Source: JAQVSH01 sp964349835 (GTDB lineage Bacteria > Bacteroidota > Bacteroidia > Bacteroidales > UBA4181). From it: a stretch of 64,000 bases of DNA. Location: NCBI GenBank assembly GCA_964349835.1, contig CAYGID010000001.1:1-64000 (forward strand). The letters are read 5' to 3'. This document shows, piece by piece, positions 9,122 to 17,810 of the stretch (position 1 is the stretch's first letter; the number at the start of each line of letters is the position of its first letter). The position numbers and the translations under genes are program-made. Under the pieces are notes generated by a model. It saw only the letters and a program-made list of their open reading frames with translations. It did not search any database and was not told the DNA's origin.

Positions 9122-10594
9122 TTAGTTTGCCTGAAATATTTTTTCTAACTCCTCTTTATCGCTGAAGTGGTGACGAACCCCATTCACCTCTTGATAATTT
9201 TCGTGACCTTTCCCCGCTACCAGAATCACATCTCCTGGAAGCGCCATCCGGCAGGCGGTGCGGATTGCCTCCCTGCGGTTGGCAATCACAAGAGCCTGCA
9301 TTCGCTCCTGCTCAGTAAGCCCTGCAGCCATATCTTCGAGTATGGTGGCAGGATCTTCGGTACGAGGGTTGTCGGAGGTAAGAATCAATTGATGGCTGTT
9401 ACGGAAGGCTATCTTTGCCATCTCGGGTCGCTTGGTTTTATCGCGGTCGCCTCCGGCACCGACCACTGTAATCACACGCGACCCCTTTCCATCGACCAAC
9501 TGATGAATAGCCCGTAACACATTTTCGACCGCATCGGGCGTATGGGCGTAATCGACTACAGCCAACACCCCGTTTAACGAACGAACACACTCAAAACGCC
9601 CGTCGACAGGGAGCAGCGAACTCATCACGGTTAATATGCGCTCTTGGTCTTTAAAGAGCAGGGTGGCAGCACCATACACTGCCAGCAAATTGTAGGCATT
9701 AAACTCGCCGATAAAATGTGTCCACACCTCTGTGCCGTTCACTTGCAACAGCATCCCCTCAAAGTGGGGCTCCACAATTTTTGCCCTAAAATCGGCCATC
9801 GACCTGAGCGCGTAGGTATAACGCCTGGCCGAACAGTTCTGTACCATCACCTTACCATTCTTATCGTCCTTGTTGGTTAAAGCAAAGGCCTGCGGATCCA
9901 GCCCGTCGAAAAAAGCCTTCTTAGCCTTCAGGTAGGCATCGAAGGTGCCATGAAAATCGAGATGGTCGTGCGTAAGATTGGTAAAGATGGCGCCCGCAAA
10001 GGTTAATCCGGCAATCCGGTGCTGCACTACAGCGTGCGAACTCACCTCCATGAAACAATGCGAACAACCCTCATCAACCATCCTGCAAAGCAGTCGGTTC
10101 AAAGAAATCGGCTCGGGAGTGGTGTGGGTGGCCTCCACCGTAGTTTCGCCCACATAGTTTACCACGGTCGAAAGAAGCCCCGATCGATAGCCCAACCGGG
10201 TAAAGAGTCGGTACAACAGCGTGGCAGTGGTGGTTTTTCCATTGGTACCTGTAACCCCCACCAGCGTAAGCTGCCGCGAGGGATACCCAAAAAATGCCGA
10301 AGCAAGGTATCCCAACGCCGCCGACGCATCTTGCACCACCACCCAGGTAACCCCCGGCGCACACTCGGCAGGCAGCTGTTCGCAAACTACAGCTGCCGCA
10401 CCGGCCTCCACCACCTTGGGAATATAGATATGGCCATCGGTTTTTGTGCCTGGCACGGCAACAAAGAGCGATCCGGGACCGGCCTTGCGCGAATCGGAAC
10501 AAAGATCGGCAATGACAACCTCTGGCGTGCCCGACACCAACACCGGCGAAATGGCCTGCAGTAGTTCTGATAAAAATTTTCCGGAACGACTCAT
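9122..10594 (-). CDS. murE: UDP-MurNAc-L-Ala-D-Glu:meso-diaminopimelate ligase MurE
   Basis: MurE adds the third residue of the peptidoglycan stem peptide. The 490-residue protein has the N-terminal UDP-binding domain (DSRKAGPGSLFVAV at 34-47), the ATP loop TGTNGKTTT at 115-123, an AHTPDAVENVL segment and, in the C-terminal domain, the motif DNPR. In this family DNPR marks enzymes that use meso-diaminopimelate rather than lysine, so the wall of this organism is probably DAP-type. The stop lies 11 bases before the mraY start, and ftsI ends 11 bases upstream of the murE ATG. Confidence 0.97.
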   Translation of the reverse strand: MSRSGKFLSELLQAISPVLVSGTPEVVIADLCSDSRKAGPGSLFVAVPGTKTDGHIYIPKVVEAGAAAVVCEQLPAECAPGVTWVVVQDASAALGYLASAFFGYPSRQLTLVGVTGTNGKTTTATLLYRLFTRLGYRSGLLSTVVNYVGETTVEATHTTPEPISLNRLLCRMVDEGCSHCFMEVSSHAVVQHRIAGLTFAGAIFTNLTHDHLDFHGTFDAYLKAKKAFFDGLDPQAFALTNKDDKNGKVMVQNCSARRYTYALRSMADFRAKIVEPHFEGMLLQVNGTEVWTHFIGEFNAYNLLAVYGAATLLFKDQERILTVMSSLLPVDGRFECVRSLNGVLAVVDYAHTPDAVENVLRAIHQLVDGKGSRVITVVGAGGDRDKTKRPEMAKIAFRNSHQLILTSDNPRTEDPATILEDMAAGLTEQERMQALVIANRREAIRTACRMALPGDVILVAGKGHENYQEVNGVRHHFSDKEELEKIFQAN

Positions 10595-10605
10595 ACTCGT
10601 TAAGA

Positions 10606-12717
10606 TTAACGTAACTCTATTTCGATTCGACTCCCTGTTGCAACCTTACTTCCCGGGAGGAGCGACTGCGACACCACTCTTCCCTTTCCCCTCACGCCGA
10701 CCCTCAAGCCGGCCGATTCGAGCAAAAAGAGAGCATCTTTCAGCCCCATATCGGAAACATTCGGAACCAGACCCTCCAAGATGCGCCGATCTTTCATCAC
10801 AATCTCGCCCTCCGCAGAAGCAGTTGAGACCCAATCCGATTCAGCCTCATCATCATTAAAGTCGATATCCATCTCCCTAAGAGCAATCTTTAAAGATCGG
10901 GCAGAACCCGACTTCGAAACAGGCACTTCGGTTGGCCGTTGGCTACCCCGCAAAGGCTCAAACGCAGGAAACAGATCTACCTCCATTGCAAACACCCTGT
11001 CGGAAATAGCCTTGAACACAGGGGCTGCCGCAGCCCCGCCGCCCGTGGCTCCGATGGTAGGTGCCGAAATGGTTACAATACAGCTGTAGCGGGGCTCTTC
11101 GAAAGGGAAATACCCCACGAAAGAAGCATAATGGCGCTTACTCACACCATATCCGCCCGAATTCATAGCGATTTGGGCAGTGCCCGTTTTCCCGGCCATG
11201 GTATACTTTTCGGGCTTAATACCCTTTGCGGTTCCGTACTCCACCACACTTTTCATCATATTGCGCAGTTTCTTCAAAGTAGAGCTACTGCAAATGGAAC
11301 TATTCAGCACCTCGGGTGCAAACGACAATACCACACTCCCATGGTTAGAAACCTCCTCCACAAAACGGGGTTTAACCATCTTTCCTTGATTCGCAATGGC
11401 ATTGTAGAGCGTAAGCGTATGAATAGGGGCAAGCCTCACCTCGTAACCAATAGACATCTGCGACAGAGACCACGCCGACCAGCCAAGAGCCCTGTTTTTG
11501 GTGTCGGGATTCTGCAGAAAAGGGGTACCCTCGCCGGCTATTTGCAGGCCCAAGCGTTTATTGAGACCCAAATCAACCAGCCGGTTGTAGAACTGCTTCT
11601 CCTTTCCGACATAGTGGGTAATCATAAGTCTTGCAATGGCAGGATTCGAAGAGTGGGCAAAGGCATCCTCAACCGAAAGCCACCCCCGGGTAGCAGCTCT
11701 GCCGTCGTCGTCGTACACCTTGCGACGGTGTACATATACGGCATTCCCGTTGTCGAACGAATCCTGAGGCTCAGCATATCCATCCTCCAACAACGACATA
11801 TAGGAGGCCAGTTTAAATGTAGAACCAGGTTCCACACACTCCCCAATCGCATAGTTATACACCTCACGGTAGCCACCCGAGGCATCGCGTTCCAGACTTG
11901 TAATGGCACGAACAGCACCGGTTTTTGTTTCCATCACAATCACAGAACCATGGTGCGCCCCCTTTTCGACCAGCTGATTTCTGAGCGCCGTTTGGGCAAT
12001 ATCCTGAATATTCACATCGAGGGTAGTACGCACATCCATACCATCTTTGGGCTCCACCTCAAGGCGATCTCGAATAGGCATCCACCCCCCGGCCGACATT
12101 TTCCGCCGCAACTCTCTGCCGTCGAGACCCTGAAGGTAGCTGTGAAAACTTCCCTCTATGCCCACCGCACTATCGACCTTACTCACATACCCTATGGTTC
12201 TATAAGCCAAATCGCCAAAAGGATAGATCCTCCGGTACTCCTGTTCCACAATCAATCCCCCCCGGTTTCGGCCCAACCTGAAAATCGGGAAGGTACGGAG
12301 CCGCTTCAACTGGTTATAATCGACCTGCCGTTTCAGGAGGACATTGCGGTTCCTGGTCTTTCTGGCTGCAAGAATCTCTGCCTTATACTGCGCCTTGGAA
12401 CGATCGCCAAAAAGCAACGACAAGTTGAGAGCCAGCGAATCAATCCCATTTTCGAACTCTGCCTTATAGCGGCCCGTCAGACCGTCGGCCAAGGGATCAA
12501 AGCGAATATTAAAATAGGGAACCGATGTGGCCAGCAACCGGCCGTCGTGCGCCAGGATATCTCCGCGAAGCGACTCCACATCGAACATTCGGAGCGTAAG
12601 ACTTTCGGCCTTCAAACGCCATTTCTCGCCCTCAACCACATTTATATAAATCACACGACCAATAATCAGCAACCCCCACGCAATAAACAGCACGTAGATC
12701 AGGATGACCCTTGTCAT
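10606..12717 (-). CDS. ftsI: Septal peptidoglycan transpeptidase FtsI (class B PBP, PBP3) with PASTA domain
   Basis: FtsI cross-links septal peptidoglycan in the periplasm. From the ATG at 12717 it has 703 residues: an N-terminal membrane anchor (3-27), the PBP dimerisation region (RGDILAHDGRLLATSVP), and the transpeptidase domain with catalytic Ser299 in STFK (299-302), SSN at 356-358 and KTGT at 510-513. Residues about 645-703 form one PASTA domain. An ATG seven codons upstream (12738) is possible; I chose 12717 because an AGGA lies eight bases before it, one of the few Shine-Dalgarno-like sequences in the window. The protein pairs with FtsW, encoded four genes downstream. Confidence 0.95.
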   Translation of the reverse strand: MTRVILIYVLFIAWGLLIIGRVIYINVVEGEKWRLKAESLTLRMFDVESLRGDILAHDGRLLATSVPYFNIRFDPLADGLTGRYKAEFENGIDSLALNLSLLFGDRSKAQYKAEILAARKTRNRNVLLKRQVDYNQLKRLRTFPIFRLGRNRGGLIVEQEYRRIYPFGDLAYRTIGYVSKVDSAVGIEGSFHSYLQGLDGRELRRKMSAGGWMPIRDRLEVEPKDGMDVRTTLDVNIQDIAQTALRNQLVEKGAHHGSVIVMETKTGAVRAITSLERDASGGYREVYNYAIGECVEPGSTFKLASYMSLLEDGYAEPQDSFDNGNAVYVHRRKVYDDDGRAATRGWLSVEDAFAHSSNPAIARLMITHYVGKEKQFYNRLVDLGLNKRLGLQIAGEGTPFLQNPDTKNRALGWSAWSLSQMSIGYEVRLAPIHTLTLYNAIANQGKMVKPRFVEEVSNHGSVVLSFAPEVLNSSICSSSTLKKLRNMMKSVVEYGTAKGIKPEKYTMAGKTGTAQIAMNSGGYGVSKRHYASFVGYFPFEEPRYSCIVTISAPTIGATGGGAAAAPVFKAISDRVFAMEVDLFPAFEPLRGSQRPTEVPVSKSGSARSLKIALREMDIDFNDDEAESDWVSTASAEGEIVMKDRRILEGLVPNVSDMGLKDALFLLESAGLRVGVRGKGRVVSQSLLPGSKVATGSRIEIELR

Positions 12718-12756
12718 GATATAATTCCTGCCCGGCATACGATCTGGTACTCCTTA

Positions 12757-13158
12757 TTACTTAATCACTACAGGCGGCGTTTCCGATTCGGCCAGTGGCA
12801 GCTGCCGCTGACGAACCGCTTTCAATATCTCTGTCTGGCGGCTCATAAACATATAGTCGCGCGCCGTCATCAAAGCCTCCGTTCTCAACTCCTTCACCTT
12901 TCGGGTCATAAGATCGATATCTCGAGCCACTCGTTGCGCGTGGTAGCTGTTTCCTATATAGATTACGGCACATAAGAACACTAATAACACAAAAGGAGGA
13001 TGCGAAATAAGCAACGTCTTAGCCAGAAAAGTCCCGTTCAAGAGGTCGCGAATAGAAAAGGGCGCCCTGTTAGGTGGCCTGTTTTCAGCCCGCTGTGCCT
13101 CGCGACGCATCTCCTCGTCGAACAGATCCTCTTCTCTTACCGTTTTGGGATTCTCCAT
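12757..13158 (-). CDS. ftsL: FtsL-like bitopic divisome protein
   Basis: This 133-residue protein sits between rsmH and ftsI, the usual place of ftsL. It has a charged cytoplasmic N-terminus of about 47 residues rich in Glu and Arg, one membrane segment (about 50-68, LISHPPFVLLVFLCAVIYIG) and a short helical periplasmic part with heptad-like spacing (DLMTRKVKELRTEALM). That architecture fits FtsL, which forms a coiled coil with a FtsB/DivIC partner and activates FtsW/FtsI. Sequence conservation is too low for identification by motif, so the call rests on architecture and position. It starts 21 bases after the rsmH stop. Confidence 0.75.
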   Translation of the reverse strand: MENPKTVREEDLFDEEMRREAQRAENRPPNRAPFSIRDLLNGTFLAKTLLISHPPFVLLVFLCAVIYIGNSYHAQRVARDIDLMTRKVKELRTEALMTARDYMFMSRQTEILKAVRQRQLPLAESETPPVVIK

Positions 13159-13179
13159 AGCTCACATCCTTCCATTAAC

Positions 13180-14082
13180 CTACAATACCCTCTCGGCCAC
13201 CCGAAGTTTCGCGCTTCTCGACCGGCTATTTCGCTCCAGCTCATCGGCATCGGGTGTAGTAAACCGCGTTCCCACCGAACGGAGGGGAGTGTGAGTATGG
13301 CCAAAAAGATCTTTCTCGGCTTGTCCTTCAAATTGTCCCTCCCTAAAAAACAACTTCACCATTCTGTCTTCGAGCGAATGATAGGTAATCACACACAGCC
13401 GTCCACCGGGACGGAGCACCTTTACCGACTGCAAAAGCAATTCACGCAGCGCCGTCAGTTCGCCATTCACCTCAATACGCAAAGCCTGAAATATGCGGGC
13501 CAACACCTTATTTTCTCCAAACTTAGGCAAGCAGCTGCCCACAGCCTCCAGCAACTCCAGATTGGTTTGAAGAGGAGCCAACTCACGCGCCTGCACCACC
13601 GATTGCGCAATCCTCGAGGCATTGGCTAACTCACCATATCCGCGAAAAATCTCCCTCAAACGCGCCTCCGAATAGCCATTCAGCACATCTGCAGCCCTGA
13701 ACGGCGAAGATGCATTCATCCGCATATCGAGAGGGGCCTCCTTTTGAAAAGTAAAACCACGTAAAGCCGTGTCGAAATGGTGCGATGACACCCCGAGGTC
13801 GGCCAAAATCCCATCGACATCCAACCGTTGATGATATCTCAAATAGTTGTACAAAAAACGGAAGTTCCCGTGCACCATAATAAGCCGTTCATCGTCGGGT
13901 CGATTAGCCAACGCATCTTCATCCCTGTCGAACGCAATCAATCTGCCTTCGGGACCCAGCCGGCGCAATATCTCACGCGAATGCCCCCCACCGCCAAAGG
14001 TTACATCTACATAAACCCCCGACGGATTAACCGAGAGTGCATCGACACTCTGCTGCAACAAAACCGGTACATGATAAGCCAT
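13180..14082 (-). CDS. rsmH: 16S rRNA (cytosine-1402 N4) methyltransferase RsmH (MraW)
   Basis: RsmH methylates N4 of C1402 in the decoding centre of 16S rRNA, using S-adenosylmethionine. The 300-residue protein begins with the family-typical HVPVLLQQSVD. It has the SAM loop GGGGHS at 30-35, DLGVSSHHFD in the middle, and the C-terminal VITYHSLEDRMVK motif. It is the second gene of the dcw cluster; its ATG shares a base with the mraZ stop (TAATG), implying translational coupling. Confidence 0.97.
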   Translation of the reverse strand: MAYHVPVLLQQSVDALSVNPSGVYVDVTFGGGGHSREILRRLGPEGRLIAFDRDEDALANRPDDERLIMVHGNFRFLYNYLRYHQRLDVDGILADLGVSSHHFDTALRGFTFQKEAPLDMRMNASSPFRAADVLNGYSEARLREIFRGYGELANASRIAQSVVQARELAPLQTNLELLEAVGSCLPKFGENKVLARIFQALRIEVNGELTALRELLLQSVKVLRPGGRLCVITYHSLEDRMVKLFFREGQFEGQAEKDLFGHTHTPLRSVGTRFTTPDADELERNSRSRSAKLRVAERVL

Positions 14083-14540
14083 TAATTGTCATTGAATTTC
14101 AGGGTTCCCAGTTTCTCTGCCAACCGGCCAAAATCGGCCTTCCCGGTAGCTGCCTCGTACAAATCTTTATTCCAGATTTCGATCCTCCCCAACTGCCCGG
14201 CAAGAAGAATCTCCTTGTCGATACTGGCCAGCGCGAGAAGCCGTGACGGAAGAAGCATCCTTCCTGCCGAATCGAGTTTAATTTGCTGTACATCCTTGTA
14301 AAACAAACGAATAAACCTACTATGCTCTTCGTTATACGGATTCAGATTCTTCAGCAAAAGGGCATTCTGTCGCTCCCACTCCTCAAGGGGATACATCACT
14401 ATGCACTTTTCGTAAATGTCTTTACGGAGAATAAACTGCAAGGAGTCATCCTCTCCCATCTGGCGCCGAAACGCAGCTGGAAACAGAACTCGGTACTTAA
14501 CGTCCAGTTTACAAATAAAATCGCCAACAAAACTGATCAT
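14082..14540 (-). CDS. mraZ: Transcriptional regulator / dcw cluster leader protein MraZ
   Basis: MraZ is a ring-forming DNA-binding protein that represses its own operon in the bacteria studied. The 152-residue product has two SpoVT/AbrB-like half domains, visible as LDVKYRVLFPAAF in the N-terminal half and LDSAGRMLLPSRL in the C-terminal half, each containing the conserved D-x3-R pattern. It is the first gene of the cluster, transcribed away from the acyltransferase gene at 14738. A promoter -7 element lies 26 bases upstream. I did not find a clear set of the G-rich direct repeats that MraZ binds elsewhere. Confidence 0.95.
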   Translation of the reverse strand: MISFVGDFICKLDVKYRVLFPAAFRRQMGEDDSLQFILRKDIYEKCIVMYPLEEWERQNALLLKNLNPYNEEHSRFIRLFYKDVQQIKLDSAGRMLLPSRLLALASIDKEILLAGQLGRIEIWNKDLYEAATGKADFGRLAEKLGTLKFNDN

Positions 14541-14565
14541 AACCCGAACAAACTCAGTGCACCCG

Positions 14566-14573
14566 CAAAAGTA
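14566..14573 (-). promoter_or_regulatory. Probable -7 element for the dcw cluster (mraZ)
   Basis: The minus strand reads TACTTTTG, an exact match to the Bacteroidota -7 consensus TAnnTTTG, 26 bases upstream of the mraZ ATG. No TTTG sits at the ideal distance upstream, so only one half of the promoter is supported. Confidence 0.5.
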
Positions 14574-14712
14574 GCAAACAAATTACCACTTTCTTACACT
14601 ATTTCCCACTTTTCAACACAATGTTCACAACTTTCCTCAATCGAATTATTTGCGATTTCATTGGCGCTGTGTACATTCACGCGCAACAGGCCAATAATGG
14701 CGTCAATTTTAC

Positions 14713-14720
14713 TACTTTTG
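14713..14720 (+). promoter_or_regulatory. Probable -7 element for the GlsA-like gene
   Basis: TACTTTTG matches TAnnTTTG and lies 17 bases before the ATG at 14738, which implies a very short leader. No clear -33 TTTG is present. The 197-base gap from 14541 to 14737 also holds the divergent mraZ promoter and nothing else I can name. Confidence 0.45.
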
Positions 14721-14737
14721 CTTATCAAACAGCAACC

Positions 14738-15559
14738 ATGAGCCTCGAAGAACCCCCTTTCCTCAACTTGCGAACCATTATCGCCGCAAAGGATCCGATA
14801 CTGGCAAAGCGGATTCCCCTGTTTATGCTAAACTACCTGAACCGGATTGTCCATGTTGACGAGATTAACCACTTTCTGTCTATATACCCCGACAAAACGG
14901 GGTCGGAGTTTGTAGAGGCCGCGCTAAACTTCTTGCAGATTTCGTATCAACAAACCGGTCTGGAAAAGCTTTCGGCCCAGCACCGTTACCTTTTCGTTTC
15001 GAATCACCCTCTGGGGGGGCTCGACGGCCTCACGCTCATGCATTGTACGGGCAAGAAATTCGAGAAAATCTACTTTTTGGCCAACGATATCCTGTGCAAC
15101 CTGCCAACCCTTCGCGAAATTTTTCTCCCGGTCAACAAACACGGGGCCCAAAATCCCGAGTATCTGGCAGAACTTCACTCGGCTTATGCATCGGATGCGC
15201 AGATCTTTACTTTTCCTGCGGGGCTCTGTTCGCGAAAGAAAAATGGGAAGATTCAAGATCTAAAGTGGCATTCACATTTCATAAAGAGCGCTGTACGATT
15301 TCGGCGCGACGTGGTACCCATCCGCTTTTCGGGAAGGAACTCCGACTTCTTTTACAGGCTCGCCAAATTACGCGCAATGCTGCGGATTAATACCAATATC
15401 GAGATGCTTTATCTGGTTGACGAGATGTTCATGCAAAAAAATTCGCAATTCACTATCCAATTCGGCGAACCCATACCCTACGCCACCTTCGACCGCTCGC
15501 GGAAACCGGAAGATTGGGCGCTATATGTACGAAAAATCGTTGACGGGATGGCCACCTGA
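14738..15559 (+). CDS. 1-acylglycerol-3-phosphate acyltransferase-like protein, probable GlsA/OlsA-type O-acyltransferase
   Basis: From the ATG at 14738 the product has 273 residues. It has the acyltransferase signature NHPLGGLDG at 89-97 (His90, Asp96) and FPAG at 159-162, matching the catalytic and glycerol-phosphate motifs of the PlsC superfamily, though His and Asp are separated by five residues rather than four. This variant is what I know from the Bacteroidota enzymes related to GlsA, which add the second acyl chain of glycine lipids; OlsA does the same for ornithine lipids. The next gene is the matching N-acyltransferase, which supports the assignment. A plain lysophosphatidate acyltransferase remains possible. 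The frame is open 39 codons further upstream, but that segment contains the -7 element. Confidence 0.75.
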   Translation: MSLEEPPFLNLRTIIAAKDPILAKRIPLFMLNYLNRIVHVDEINHFLSIYPDKTGSEFVEAALNFLQISYQQTGLEKLSAQHRYLFVSNHPLGGLDGLTLMHCTGKKFEKIYFLANDILCNLPTLREIFLPVNKHGAQNPEYLAELHSAYASDAQIFTFPAGLCSRKKNGKIQDLKWHSHFIKSAVRFRRDVVPIRFSGRNSDFFYRLAKLRAMLRINTNIEMLYLVDEMFMQKNSQFTIQFGEPIPYATFDRSRKPEDWALYVRKIVDGMAT

Positions 15560-15568
15560 GCCTCCCCA

Positions 15569-15594
15569 TTTGCAAAGAAATTCGTTTATCTTTG
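15569..15594 (+). promoter_or_regulatory. Probable promoter for the GlsB-like gene
   Basis: TATCTTTG at 15587-15594 is an exact TAnnTTTG. A TTTG at 15569-15572 lies upstream, but the 14-base spacing is shorter than the usual 19-20, so the -33 part is doubtful. Transcription would begin about 100 bases before the start codon of the next gene, leaving a structured leader. Confidence 0.5.
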
Positions 15595-15601
15595 CCAAAC
15601 T

Positions 15602-15701
15602 CTCCCTGCCTGCACCGGCAGGCCGGTTCAACACACCGGCAAGGCATAAGAAGAGCATGCGCCCTTTGCCGGGCAGACTTCGTGAAACCCGTTGTTCGTA
15701 A
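15602..15701 (+). promoter_or_regulatory. Structured leader with alternative hairpins before the GlsB-like gene
   Basis: The roughly 100-base leader contains GCCTGC-ACCG-GCAGGC (15608-15623), GCCGGT-TCAACAC-ACCGGC (15622-15640) and GCCC-TTTGCC-GGGC (15661-15674). The octamer CACCGGCA occurs twice (15613-15620 and 15634-15641). CCGGT at 15623-15627 can pair with ACCGG on either side: upstream with loop CAGG, or downstream with loop TCAACAC. These foldings exclude one another. No known riboswitch class was recognised. Confidence 0.4.
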
Positions 15702-16685
15702 ATGAATAGAATGAAACATCTGATAGAAAAAGAAAAAATCAAAGCGGAACTAACCCCGGAACGCTTTATCAGAGAAACAAACAACGCTGGTAATCAGATA
15801 TATGAGATAACCTGCCAAAATGCACCCCATGTTATGCGCGAAATTGGCCGTATCAGGGAACTCTCTTTTCGCGAGGCAGGCGGCGGCACAGGAAAGGAGA
15901 TAGACCTCGACGAATACGACCTCGACCACGAAAACCCCTACAGGCAACTGTTGGTATGGGACCCCGAAACAGAAGAAATTGTTGGCGGCTACCGCTACCA
16001 CATTTGTAACGAAGAATTTGCAGTAAACCATCACTATAAAAAATGGTTGGCCACCTCCGAACTTTTTAATTTTTCGGAGATCTTCATCCGCGACTATCTT
16101 CCCCGAATGATCGAACTGGGACGCTCCTTTGTGCAACCCCAATATCAATCTACCAAACGGTCGTCGAAGAGCATCTTTGCCCTCGACAACCTTTGGGATG
16201 GCTTGGGTCACTTGGTAACCCGCTTCCCCGATCACAAATACTTTTTCGGGAAGGTAACCATGTATCCTGTCTATCCGCCCGAATGCCGCGACAAAATTCT
16301 CTACTTCATGGACAGGCATTTTGGCGATCGCGAAGGGCTGGTTCAACCCATCATCCCTTTGCAAACCGATTTCAACCTCCCGGAGATGGAGGCGCTCTTT
16401 TCGGGAGCCACTTACCAAGAAAACTATAAAATTCTCAGTCAGCACATTCGGTCGGCAGGGCAAAACATTCCTCCGCTTATCAACTCCTATATGAACCTCT
16501 CGCCCACCATGAAATCGTTTGGCACTGCCATCAACCCCGATTTCGGGCATGTCGAAGAGACCGGCATCATGATTACCATTCCCGATCTGTACGAAGAGAA
16601 GGTGAGCCGGCATATTAAGACCTACTCCGAAGAAAAAGCGCAAAAGGGCTCCGAAACGGATGCCAACGGTTACGAACCTTCATAA
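15702..16685 (+). CDS. GNAT/hemolysin-like N-acyltransferase, probable GlsB/OlsB-type aminolipid synthase
   Basis: The product is 327 residues, of the family often labelled hemolysin or Acetyltransf_5. A conserved block REIGRIRELSFREAGGGTG (about 46-64) is followed by DLDEYD, as in acyl-ACP-dependent N-acyltransferases of the OlsB type. In Bacteroides the homologue GlsB attaches a beta-hydroxy fatty acid to glycine, giving a lyso-glycine lipid that GlsA then acylates; the preceding gene looks like GlsA. The substrate amino acid (glycine, ornithine or a dipeptide) cannot be read from the sequence. The gene has its own promoter and leader, and ychF follows 11 bases after its stop. An ATG three codons in is an alternative start. 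Confidence 0.78.
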   Translation: MNRMKHLIEKEKIKAELTPERFIRETNNAGNQIYEITCQNAPHVMREIGRIRELSFREAGGGTGKEIDLDEYDLDHENPYRQLLVWDPETEEIVGGYRYHICNEEFAVNHHYKKWLATSELFNFSEIFIRDYLPRMIELGRSFVQPQYQSTKRSSKSIFALDNLWDGLGHLVTRFPDHKYFFGKVTMYPVYPPECRDKILYFMDRHFGDREGLVQPIIPLQTDFNLPEMEALFSGATYQENYKILSQHIRSAGQNIPPLINSYMNLSPTMKSFGTAINPDFGHVEETGIMITIPDLYEEKVSRHIKTYSEEKAQKGSETDANGYEPS

Positions 16686-16696
16686 TAATCAACTTC

Positions 16697-17800
16697 ATGG
16701 GCCTCCGATGCGGCATTGTAGGACTTCCGAATGTAGGGAAGTCCACCCTCTTTAACTCTCTATCGAGTGCAAAGGCTCAAGCGGCCAACTTTCCCTTTTG
16801 CACCATAGAACCCAACGTAGGCACCATAACTGTGCCCGACGAACGACTCATAAAACTTTCGCAGATCGATAAACCACAACGGGTTATTCCTGCTACTATC
16901 GAGATTGTCGACATTGCCGGTCTGGTAAAAGGGGCCAGCAAGGGAGAGGGGCTAGGCAACAAATTTCTGGCCAATATCCGCGAAACCGACGCTATTATCC
17001 ATGTGCTGCGCTGCTTTGAAGACCCCAACGTAACCCACGTTGACGGAACCGTAAACCCGGTGCGCGACAAGGAAATTATCGACACAGAACTCCAGCTCAA
17101 AGACCTTGAAACTATAGAGAGCCGCATAGTGAAGGTGCAGAAGCAGGCCCAATCGGGCGGCGATAAGCAGGCAAAACGTCTGCTGGAGATTCTTCTGCAA
17201 TATAAAGCGGCGCTCGAGAAGGGGCTTTCGGCAAGAACCATAAAACTCGATAACAAAGACGACCAACGACTGGCGCGCGAACTCTTCCTGCTCACCGACA
17301 AACCGGTACTCTATGTTTGCAATGTCGACGAGAAGAGTGCCGTAAGCGGCAATCACTTTGTAGAGGAGGTGAGAGCAGCGGTTGCCAACGAAAATGCCGG
17401 CATCCTCGTGGTAGCAGCCAAAACAGAGGCCGAAATTGCCGAGCTCGACACCTTCGAGGAACGCCAAATGTTTCTGGAGGAGGCCGGCCTTACCGATTCG
17501 GGGGTTGCCCGGCTCATCCGCGAGGCTTACGCGCTACTCCGGTTACAAACCTACTTTACCACCGGCCCCGACGAGAGCCGGGCATGGACCTTCACCGAAG
17601 GTACCAAGGCGCCTCAGTCAGCCGGGATTATCCATTCCGATTTTGAAAAAGGCTTTATCAGGGCCGAAGTAATTCGTTACGAAGAATATGTAGCGCTGGG
17701 ATCGGAGGCCGCCTGCCGCGATGCGGGAAAAATTTCGATCGAAGGCAAGGAGTACATCGTTCAAGATGGCGATATCATGCACTTCCGCTTTAATGTTTAA
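16697..17800 (+). CDS. ychF: Redox-responsive ATPase/GTPase YchF (Obg family)
   Basis: YchF is a universally conserved P-loop protein that associates with ribosomes and hydrolyses ATP. The 367-residue product has the G1 loop GLPNVGKST at residues 9-17, DIAGLVKGAS as G3, and NVDE in place of the usual NKxD. This substitution is the family trait that explains its ATP preference. The C-terminal TGS domain is visible from LQTYFTTGPDESRAW onward. It follows the GlsB-like gene by 11 bases and precedes the phosphatase gene by 10, so the three probably share a transcript. Confidence 0.97.
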   Translation: MGLRCGIVGLPNVGKSTLFNSLSSAKAQAANFPFCTIEPNVGTITVPDERLIKLSQIDKPQRVIPATIEIVDIAGLVKGASKGEGLGNKFLANIRETDAIIHVLRCFEDPNVTHVDGTVNPVRDKEIIDTELQLKDLETIESRIVKVQKQAQSGGDKQAKRLLEILLQYKAALEKGLSARTIKLDNKDDQRLARELFLLTDKPVLYVCNVDEKSAVSGNHFVEEVRAAVANENAGILVVAAKTEAEIAELDTFEERQMFLEEAGLTDSGVARLIREAYALLRLQTYFTTGPDESRAWTFTEGTKAPQSAGIIHSDFEKGFIRAEVIRYEEYVALGSEAACRDAGKISIEGKEYIVQDGDIMHFRFNV

Positions 17801-17810
17801 GAAACCCCAC

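Noticed and set aside
10939..12975. A 678-codon open frame on the plus strand opposite ftsI
   Set aside because: It lies antisense to a clear FtsI with intact catalytic motifs, its translation shows no domain, and long antisense frames arise from codon bias here. Similar frames oppose ffh (57338-58423), the GlsB-like gene (15750-16643), ricT (51624-52496) and murD (6847-7602).
2791..14540. Loss of murF from the dcw cluster
   Set aside because: In Bacteroidota murF is usually at another locus, so this is not evidence of a missing step.
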